Shown: in pieces, positions 56,801-64,000 of the stretch | How the letters are laid out: each line of letters starts with the position of its first letter | How positions within the stretch are numbered: position 1 is the stretch's first letter | NCBI GenBank assembly: GCA_031308135.1 | Contig: JAHLJT010008756.1 | Coordinates: forward strand, 60,692,817-60,756,816 | Reading direction: 5' to 3' | Length of the DNA: 64,000 nucleotides | From: Acheta domesticus | Lineage: Eukaryota > Arthropoda > Insecta > Orthoptera > Gryllidae | Program-made: the position numbers and the translations under genes | The notes under the pieces: generated by a model | Database searches by the model: none | What the model saw: the letters and a program-made list of their open reading frames with translations, nothing else | Told to the model about the DNA's origin: nothing

Positions 56801-59800
56801 CAACACACTTTTACAACTCTTTGGATAAAAAATTAATGAGATTGTAAATACATACAATAATGCAAAGAATACTTACAGAAAGCCCAACACAAAGAGTAGC
56901 AATGCCATAAGTAACTGCATGACCTTCCAAAGTTGATAAATTTATTGCTGTGCCAATAAGACCAAAGAGCACAGGTTGAAAAATTTGCCACATTGAAGAA
57001 AATGCAGATTCAACAGGATTCTATAAGAGATTAACACAATATTTCTTACTACAAAAAATGAATTAAAGTTCTAGAATTTGGGCAATGCATTTATTTTATA
57101 AAAATTATTTCCAAGGAAACAACCCTTACGTTGGTAGCTGACCATCCTTGCTTCTTCCAGCCATAACAGGCAACAAAAGCCATAACAATGCTTGCTAAAG
57201 GACCAGCGCCAGAATATCCAGCTAATTGACTGCCAAAGACTGCAAACAAGCCTCCAAGGCCAACCATTAAACTTCTACCTGCCACTACCCAATTCTGAAA
57301 GACAAAAGAAAATATTAAATTTCATGTGTGCTGATAACAATTAACAATTCAACAGACATGCAGCATGCTAACCTCACTTCTGTGTGGAATGTAAATAGCT
57401 ACTATTCCCCAAAGAATTCCAAAAGACAGGCCTAAACAAACTTCTAGAGGTCCTTGTAAAAACTGCTGTAATACATCACCTAGAAAATAAAATGTTTATC
57501 TTTGCCAGAAAACTTCAGTGCTTTGTTACACATTATACTCCATTAATATATTAATGTGAAATGGAATAAAATTAAACAACTTTTCAAACCAATACTAATT
57601 TAATAATGTTACAAAACAAACTAGAAAATTACATCACACAAATTAAATTGGTTTTATCTACAAGCATCCTCTCTCTTCTATCTTTGAACCTGAACTGCCC
57701 CCCCATCATCACATTTCCTACTCTGCTGCTTTCCCACTGCCACAGTTGTCAGTGCTCACTCAGGCGGTCATTAGTGCTGGCAACCTCTTAATCCCCCAGG
57801 CCTTACATTCTTTACCACCACATTCATATTTTAATATAGTAATCACTTAACACTGAATTGATATACAGACATTACGTACGTTGTAAAATGTACATTTGTA
57901 AGCAGATCACTGAAGTTATAGCATCTGAATTTCTACAACTTTAAACAAGCTGTTACAAAATCAGTCTTTCATTTGCTGACAAAAATGAAAAATCTCATCA
58001 CAATGTGCCACGCAGTATTTGAAACTAAAGAAACATGAAAACCTTTCAATCAGGTCAAGATTTATTTTATTGTGATAGAAGTTAATATATATCACCTTGA
58101 GGAAGGTGATATATATTCTTAAGAGATCTGAGATATTCTTAATGAAATGAATGCATCTGCAAGCTATTTTAATTTATCTATCCCCATGACATGTGATTCA
58201 GTCATGGCAGTTGCACATTGAAGGAGAACGGCTTCAACTGTCAGCATAGAATTCGATCTTGGGGTTGCTTGCCTCTGAAAGCATAGCTGTCAATGAAGAA
58301 TGTTTAATATCCATTTATTGGTGATTTCTTCCAAAAATACATTATATGTTAATGAATTTTAATAATTATAATAGTCATGTACAGTCACTCTGGCTATAGT
58401 AAACTCGGATATGGTGAACACTTTATTATGTAAACTGAAGTCACTGGTCCCGTTTCACTTACATTAAAAATAAGTACAAGAAGATTAAATTATAGTGAAC
58501 TCTGAACCTCAGCTTAAGTAAACATAGGAAATGGAAGTCTTGGAAATTAATTTTTCCTTGGGGGGGGGGGGGGGGGGGAATAGGTCACCTCAGTGCCATA
58601 AATTCCAAAACTGGGCTGCTCAGAAAGAATGTCAGCCACAGATCAACATTGGAGAAGTCTCCACTGAGGAGGAGGAGGTATCGGACACAGAAGAAAGACC
58701 TTACTGATGATCTCATGCCACTCAATTTCAATGCAGAAACAAAGTCCGTGTCACGCATGGGCTACAACTTGTGCTGACGACGTGCGACTGCTTCCCTCAG
58801 TTTCAAACTTGATGTTATTTGAGATTCTGCACGACCAAAAGCGTGGTGGTCAATGCAGGCGACAGGAAACATGCAACTACCACAGCCTGGCAACACCTGC
58901 CGTGCTGCACCAAGCAGAAAAGCACTCGGTTTCATTAGATCATTCACATTTCAAAAGGGCTTTTGAAGAGTGTACATATGAGATGAATCCTTAGTGATAG
59001 TGTACAATTCAGATTCAACTATGGAGAGAGCACAAACCCTGAAGTAAGACCTGAGAAATGAGTAATGAAAAAAGTATTCACAAAACAATTGAAAATAACT
59101 GATTTTTTAAGGTCAAATTAAGACATTGAAATTTTTAGTTCTTGCTGTGAATATATTTTCCTTTATTTCTGTACCAATAAAATCAATCATTGTGGAGAAT
59201 ATCTATTTAAATTTGACATAATTGTGTATAGTGAAGCACTGGTATAATAAACCAAAAACATTAGTCCTCGGAAGTTCACTATAACTGAAGTCGATTGCAA
59301 TTTTCTACTTTCAGAATGGAAATATCAATAGCAAGTGTCATATAATGGACAACCTTGCAAAAAACATAAACCTCTCCACACCGGAATTATTTTTTGTTAC
59401 CCCAAACGATTCCAGCTTACACAGATCTTACTGTAATGAATAAAAGAATACAATTTCATTTCTTTAATGCTAAATTTAAGGGTTTTTTTCCATTTCAAAC
59501 TCTTCTTTATCAATCATAGGTTATAACTGTGGCCCATTCAGAAACTGCAAAGTGATCTTAGAGAGATCCTGAAAAAGCTACCTTGTGAAATTTTGTTTTA
59601 TTTGCAATTATTCCCATTGGTTGCTACAACACATGAAGAAATTAAATTGAGTTCCACTGGTATTTGCTACAGTTGTTTAGACTCACAATGTTCTCAGAAT
59701 TATTATGTATGGAAGATTAGGTTCACTGTTTCCCCCAGAAATCTGCTTTTCCCAGAAATTGGCCCTACAAGCACACAGCCCGCCATTACAGGCATCTTCA

Positions 59801-62464
59801 AAACCATTGCCGTAGAAGCAGGGAGCTCCTTTCCTATTTATTTGTTATTACAAAATAATTTTGTACATGACACATAAAATCAGTTTTTTTTATTTATTTA
59901 ATTACTGATGATAGTGGATTTAGTTGAATCTGACAGAGCCATTACAATTGAGCTCCTGTAGCTTTTCCTCGATCACCAAAGTTCCTAGCCTAATTTCTAG
60001 CATGCATCACAGACAGGGATATTTAATCCTATCTCCACCCTTCTCAAGTTCCAAAGCATGAGGTTGCCCAGGCATGTGGGGGGGGGGGGGGGAATCAACT
60101 TCCTGTACAAATGTGCAAGAACAATTACCATCCCTTCAGTCACTTCAAACTGCAAAGCCAAATTGCACTGCAAAATCTACCCGATTGTACCATCAGATGA
60201 CATTCTAAAAGCACCTCATTTGATAGTGACTCAATAGGCTTTTAATTTTTGATTGCTTATGGAAGTATCCCATCTAATAAAATCATTTTTGGCGTCATTT
60301 TCTTAAACCATAAGTTTTCAATAATATGCAACAATTCCCAAGCTTCTCTCATGCTTCAGTTGCTCAAACTTTACAATATAATCTCAAGGGTGCAGGAAAT
60401 TACTTACCTTCTGAAAAAATGGTGCTAAGAATAACACCAAATCCTGAAATAGCCAAAATATCATCAATACTTGAGGCTGCAATCACAAGAGTAGCAATCC
60501 CTTTATCTTCACCATATCCCTGATCTTTCAGAGCCAGTAATGATGGAACAACAACAGCTGGAGAGACTGCGCCTAGAACAAACCTGAAACATGGAATTGT
60601 AAATTTAGGGACACACATAACACAAAATGAACTTATTTAACATTGAGTTTGTAATACCTCATTTACAATTATGCAAACCCCTTACTGATAAAGCTGACTG
60701 GGCACACACACTACATAATTTTCCCAAATACCTCCCTTTAACATTTAAATTTAGCACATGCACACAATCCTGAACAGCCAAATACTATAAACACACGAAT
60801 CTTCAAGAAAGCTATTCAATAATGCATTGCATTGTACATTTTTTTATTAATAGATAATTTTCATGTAACAAAACATTTTTGTATTTAAATAAAGGTTTTT
60901 AATGTAGTGAATAACATTTCAAACCCCTTCTAAACATACTTAAATAACTAAACATGAAAAAAAGTATGGATCAAACAGTAACCAGAAATTTACTTAGCAA
61001 ATCATAAACATGTAGTTATATTATTTTCATTTTATTTATTAATTACACTTTACATTCCTTCTTTATTATAACATGTTAATGTGAAAAATCAAGTGTCAAG
61101 TCACCATTATATGAAACACAAAAATAATCTTTCTAAAACTTCTATAGTCTCACAGACTGTATTTTGCTGGCAACAGAAGTTCGAAGGCATGTCACCAACT
61201 AACACTGAACTTCACATATAAAATTATAATAGCCAAGTATATGATGATTTATGACTTAAATACTTAATTTTATTGGTTAAGTTAGGGAGTCCAACAGAGG
61301 TACCTACTTAAGACCAATATTAAAAATAACCAAAGAGAAATTAAGAAATAAGAAAGAAATTTAAAACAGGAACATCAATTAAGACTTGATAAAACCTCAC
61401 AAAAAAAGACCCTGAAATACAAACCAAAGGAAACGTGAGAGAGATACCACCAGAAATGAGGCGGGATGATGATGATTGGTAAAGTATTTTTACTCACCCC
61501 AGCAACGCACCCCATAGCCATGGTAAATCCAGAAGAAAATGAGACACACATGTCACTACTGATGCTTCCACCAAGCATGGAACAAAAGCCAATCTAATGA
61601 CAACAAAACTTAATCTTTGTAATGCTCCAGCATCAAGCCCAAGACCAGCTTTGATAAGAATTATTACCATTGCAGTGCTCCTACAATGGAATAATAAAAT
61701 CTTAATATAGAACATAAGTAATATGTACATATATTAAAGAACTTGAAAGTAAAGTACTATTTTACCTTAATGTAGATACAGCAGTTTTGTACCAACCTTC
61801 CATATTGAAGATGTTTACATTGCCTATTACAATGCCTACCAAGAGCATGCCTAACAAAGGGGGTAGTTTCAAAAAGGAAATAAGTCGACCCGCAATATAG
61901 GCCAAAATGAAGAGAGAAAAAAGAATGAAGAGACTTGATGAGGGAGCAACATGATCTTGAAATAGGGTATATGCTGTTCCCCATACGAGAAGCAATATTG
62001 TAAAAATAGTAAAAACTGTCAATGGAAAATTAGGAGTGTGACATAAGGCTTGAGGTGCTAAATGTACAGAAAACCATTTACTTAGTTGTGAACACCTGTA
62101 AGAAAAACAAAAGTTTTAGAAATAAACAATGAAAATCGTCAATATTACATAATTCATTTATCAATATAATTCTCGCCTGTCATTTTCTAATTTGTCTGCA
62201 CTCTCCAACTGGGGTGTACGGTGGCATGAATTCTTATCTTCTGCATCGCGCCCGCCGCTATCTGAAGCAAGGTCGAAATTGTCAACACTGAGCATTCAAA
62301 CAATAATAATATCTACAGAATAATAGTTATGATAAGAGACCTTTAAGTAATTCTTCCCTAACTTCAAGAGTCTCAAATTCTTTTTTATCTGGTGCATCAC
62401 TGTCGGTACCACGTCCATGTAGCATGGGGGATAAGTGTTCTCCTTGCTCGTTTCCACTAGTCAT
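53641..62464 (-). CDS. SLC9B2: Sodium/hydrogen antiporter, NHA2/SLC9B family (10 exons)
   Basis: Joined minus-strand exons: 62464-62341, 62261-62177, 62095-61766, 61680-61498, 60583-60408, 57479-57373, 57294-57130, 57020-56877, 55209-55108, 53856-53641. They keep phase throughout and give 543 residues, close to vertebrate NHA2 (537). The protein is a multi-pass CPA2-type exchanger expected to swap Na+ or Li+ for H+ across a membrane. Family-critical residues are present: Glu218 in VPCLVEA, the ion-binding pair Asp281-Asp282 in SSIDDILAISGF, and Arg440 in IRLVTSFL. Residues 1-70 form a polar, acidic cytosolic tail. All introns are GT-AG except intron 2 (GC-AG). The ATG at 62464 is preferred because a 79-nt GT-AG intron then joins in frame; an ATG at 62295 is the alternative. 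The Drosophila orthologue could be Nha1 or Nha2. Confidence 0.93.
54271..54394. mobile_element. Foldback element in NHA intron 9
   Basis: The arms GGCATTGCATCCTAGGCACA...TTTCAGCC (54273-54310) and the inverse at 54352-54394 match with a few mismatches. The loop contains CCTGAGGAAGGTC followed by CGCTGAATC, a decayed form of the CCTGANGA...GAAAC layout also seen at 45163 and, reversed, at 4908. Non-coding. Confidence 0.65.
55108..55209 (-). CDS. SLC9B2: NHA antiporter exon 9
   Basis: Residues 439-472. IRLVTSFLIV supplies the buried Arg440 (human R432). AISWFPKATVQ is the conserved end of this region. Acceptor TTCCAG, donor CAG|GTAAGT. Confidence 0.94.
55740..56350 (+). mobile_element. Dispersed repeat family R1, copy 3 (in NHA intron 8)
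   Basis: Begins AGCTGAAGTACCCTGTGTTGCC, then TATTTATTAATCACA, a pyrimidine-rich stretch with CCACCC units, and later CTCATGCACACAG with AACTTTTTTC. The order matches copies 1 (12.8 kb) and 2 (33.1 kb). Inserted antisense to the gene. Confidence 0.6.
56440..56740. mobile_element. Further dispersed-repeat segment in intron 8
   Basis: CTTCCTACAACTACAATTATGAAG is shared with the R2 copy at 19.66 kb. The GCGGATACATCGC...TACAACCGGAAAGTA block (56675-56730) is shared with 9825-9880. Non-coding. Confidence 0.5.
56877..57020 (-). CDS. SLC9B2: NHA antiporter exon 8
   Basis: Residues 391-438 with SMWQIFQPVLFGLIGTAINL, the conserved W-x-I-FQP-LFGL-G segment of the family. Donor TCT|GTAAGT. Confidence 0.94.
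57130..57294 (-). CDS. SLC9B2: NHA antiporter exon 7
   Basis: Residues 336-390, starting NWVVAGRSLMVGLGGLF, with SGAGPLASIVMAFVACY as a second helix. Flanked by TTTCAG and AAC|GTAAGG. Confidence 0.93.
57373..57479 (-). CDS. SLC9B2: NHA antiporter exon 6
   Basis: Residues 300-335: DVLQQFLQGPLEV followed by a hydrophobic glycine-containing helix (GLSFGILWGIVAIYI) and polar PHRSE. Acceptor TTTTCTAG, donor GAG|GTTAGC. Confidence 0.92.
58084..58117. other. Perfect 15-bp stem hairpin in NHA intron 5
   Basis: AATATATATCACCTT (58084-58098) and its exact inverse (58103-58117) are separated by a GAGG loop. Transcribed from either strand it would fold into a 15-bp stem with a four-base loop. No miRNA-like longer stem is visible. 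Confidence 0.85.
58561..58578. repeat. Poly(G) run
   Basis: About 18 consecutive G on the plus strand in intron 5. Similar runs lie at about 60079-60093 (intron 5) and 62770-62781 (upstream of the gene). Confidence 0.95.
58580..60400. other. Intron 5 sequence, no further feature
   Basis: CpG-poor intronic sequence with plus-strand frames of about 95 codons and no domain. They are treated as chance frames. Confidence 0.4.
60408..60583 (-). CDS. SLC9B2: NHA antiporter exon 5 (ion-binding Asp-Asp)
   Basis: Residues 241-299. The family signature GFVLGAVSPAVVVPSL is formed across the exon 4/5 junction, and the ion-binding Asp281-Asp282 lie in IDDILAISGF. Donor GAAG|GTAAGT. Confidence 0.95.
61498..61680 (-). 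CDS. SLC9B2: NHA antiporter exon 4
   Basis: Residues 180-240. Carries RSTAMVIILIKAGLGLD and FVPCLVEAS, whose Glu218 corresponds to the helix Glu (E215) that in human NHA2 pairs with the conserved Arg. Donor GG|GTGAGT. Confidence 0.94.
61766..62095 (-). CDS. SLC9B2: NHA antiporter exon 3
   Basis: Residues 70-179, with the first transmembrane segments (about 94-113, 122-145, 150-162). It includes the LPPLLGMLLVGIVIGN motif typical of CPA2 antiporters near residue 147. Acceptor TTCTTACAG, donor AG|GTAAAA. Confidence 0.93.
62177..62261 (-). CDS. SLC9B2: NHA antiporter exon 2
   Basis: Residues 42-69 plus two bases, acidic and polar (DSGGRDAEDK...ADKLEND). The acceptor is CTTGCTTCAG|AT. The 3' border is CAG|GCGAGA, a GC donor: continuing past it hits a TGA within six codons, and no in-phase GT is available. 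Confidence 0.75.
62341..62464 (-). CDS. SLC9B2: NHA antiporter exon 1
   Basis: Residues 1-41 plus one base, starting MTSGNEQGEH and ending EELLK. Hydrophilic N-terminus. The donor is AAAG|GTCTCT, which is weak but is the only GT donor whose phase fits the next exon. Confidence 0.65.
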
Positions 62465-62599
62465 ATTGCTTTATACCCACACACCAATTGATATCACTCC
62501 AACTTCTAAGATGAGGTTCTGCAGGAGATGACTAGCTTGTTTGACTCCATGTGCATTATCTCGTTCGTTTAATTTCGAAAAGTCAACACAGGTTCACGG

Positions 62600-62760
62600 T
62601 CAGATTTAAAAAGCACTCCCCAGGGCCATTCCGTTCGATTATGATACCCACTGATTCCGATTTTACCGATTTCATTCCAGAATCGATAATTTTCTTTCGA
62701 TTTCTAAGGAATCGATTCCTTTCATCTTGGTGGAATCGATTCCAAGTTGGAGAGAGCGTG
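62600..62760. promoter_or_regulatory. Repeated GGAATCGATTCC palindromes upstream of the NHA start
   Basis: Two identical 12-bp palindromes (62708-62719 and 62732-62743), 24 bp apart, with a further AATCGAT at 62681 and half-site GATTCCG at 62653. They lie 220-280 bp upstream of the preferred ATG on the minus strand. They could be a transcription-factor cluster (ATCGAT core) or part of a repeat. No TATA box is assigned. Confidence 0.35.
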
Positions 62761-63590
62761 CACCGAAGGGGGGGGGGGGGCTTGGCCCCCTGCGCATTTT
62801 CAAGGGACCTAATATGGGTTCGGTAAATATTATCAATCCCTTACACATCCCCTTCTTAGGCCCGCAACAACGATGAATGTGTTTCCAGAAATGTGCGGCG
62901 AAAAATGTGGAAAATCGAAATAAGGGACTCTTATGGACCCCCACTTGTTGCCTCTGCGGAGGCGAAAAAGTTCCTCGCTCGAGAGTGGTAGAGATTACGG
63001 AGTTCAAGAAAATTTGCTGATGTACAACTTCTCCCTTATACGTTACTTAACTTCCTGTTTTTTTACATTAAATAATGATTTGTATGCAATGTAGTAGTGT
63101 GCTTCTCTCTAGGTAATTCGAACTCGTTAAACAAATGGTTTACGATTACTGTAACAAAACAAGGATATCACGAGTTAAAATTACATAAGAGCATTTAATA
63201 AAAGAAGAAATGGGACTCTCGGATGATCGCATATAATAAACAGAATTAATTACTGTAATGTTGTGCAATAGTTTAAATTTGTCAAAATCAGTTTATTAGG
63301 GAATTTGATACAGGTACGACATTTGGGGAAGAGTCTCTTCAGGTCTGGCAACCCTGCTAATAGTTCAACATAAAACATTTTGTATTTATTATTAGTAACC
63401 ACTAATGTTATAATATAATTCTCTTTGTAATACATTTATGGTTATTTACGTCGGTAACCTTAGCTTCTTAGCAACCGACCATTTACACAACGCTTTAAGA
63501 GCGCGTTCATAGCAACGGCCACTAAAATGCTTGAGTTAATTAAAAATAGTTTAGAGGATTCTTGGGTTTAAATTTAACAGTGTTCATAAA
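62760..63590. other. Upstream region of the NHA gene, nothing further recognised
   Basis: A G-run next to CTTGGCCCCCTGCGC (62770-62800) resembles a transposon end. Beyond that only AT-rich spacer is seen. Confidence 0.35.
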
Positions 63591-63599
63591 TCTTTGGAT

Positions 63600-64000
63600 A
63601 AATATGTCCCTTTTGTCCCACTTGCCCCTTGTCCTTTTTGTCCCATTTAGTCCCTTTCGTCCCTATGTCCCATTGATCAGTCTCACCTGCCCCATAAGTC
63701 CCCTTTTTCCATTTGCCCCCTTGTTCCGTTTGACCCGACGTCTATCTTATCCCATTTTGACCCCTTGTTCCATTTGTCCCCTAATTCCATTTTGTCCCGT
63801 AGTCCCATTATGCCCTCTAGTCCCATTGTGTCCCCTAGTCCCATTTTGCCCCCTAGACCCACTTTGTCCCTTAGTCCATTTGTCCCATTTTCCCCTGTCC
63901 CACCTTTTTTTCTTGTTCCATTTTGTCATATCCTCTCATTTTGTCCCACATTGTCCCTTTGTCCCACTACGTCCCTTGTTCCACTTTGTCCCCTTGCTCC
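63600..64000. repeat. Degenerate TGTCCC(N)n minisatellite, cut by window edge
   Basis: Irregular units of 12-20 bp built around TTTGTCCC, TAGTCCCATT and TTGTCCCCT continue to the last base. The minus-strand 60-codon GQNGTRGHNGT frame is repeat read-through. Confidence 0.88.

Noticed and set aside
62289..62341. A 51-nt intron joining exon 1 of the antiporter to an acceptor at CTCAG (62290)
   Set aside because: The phase does not fit: exon 1 leaves one base and this acceptor would need two. The acceptor at 62262 fits and gives a 79-nt intron.
1..64000. A CRISPR array or prokaryotic defence system
   Set aside because: The tandem arrays have no unique spacers, and the window has spliced genes, SINEs and LINEs, so it is eukaryotic.

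Overview
The window is eukaryotic nuclear DNA, most likely from an insect with a large, repeat-rich genome. The evidence is one multi-exon gene with GT-AG introns, tRNA-headed SINEs, an R4/Dong-type retrotransposon, a decayed Jockey-like LINE, MITEs, and many micro- and minisatellites. A hemimetabolous insect such as a cockroach or termite relative would fit, but the order is a guess. No prokaryotic operon, CRISPR array or rRNA gene is visible. Almost all long open frames in the left half are read-through of tandem repeats whose unit carries no stop codon.

Layout. 0-3 kb: 18-bp and 15-bp minisatellites and SINE copies. 4.8-5.2 kb: a Penelope-like (hammerhead-type) remnant on the minus strand. 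6.0-8.5 kb: a 2.45-kb array of a 16-bp satellite with G-quadruplex potential. 8.5-28.4 kb: AT-rich sequence broken by many GC/CpG-rich islands, low-complexity arrays, a perfect 20-bp satellite (24.8 kb) and a Jockey-like LINE fragment (25.7-26.3 kb, minus). 28.5-31.4 kb: a SINE, then a 5'-truncated R4/Dong-like element lying inside a TAA microsatellite. 33-43 kb: SINEs (one with a clear 11-bp target duplication), a polypurine tract, a diverged direct duplication (35.5 and 42.7 kb), a candidate orphan signal-peptide exon (40.16 kb) and a (TA)n tract. 44.3-47.4 kb: a cluster of palindromic elements, including a 191-bp TA-flanked MITE whose empty site is preserved in a nearby duplicate.

The one well-supported host gene occupies about 51.6-62.5 kb on the minus strand. 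Ten phase-consistent coding exons encode a 543-residue Na+/H+ antiporter of the NHA/SLC9B (CPA2) family, with the expected Glu, Asp-Asp and Arg residues. CpG dinucleotides look scarce over this gene body and common on both sides, as expected for germline gene-body methylation. The right edge (63.6-64 kb) is a degenerate TGTCCC-type minisatellite. I see no gene cluster or multi-gene system. The most distinctive signals are the structured repeats and their insertion histories.
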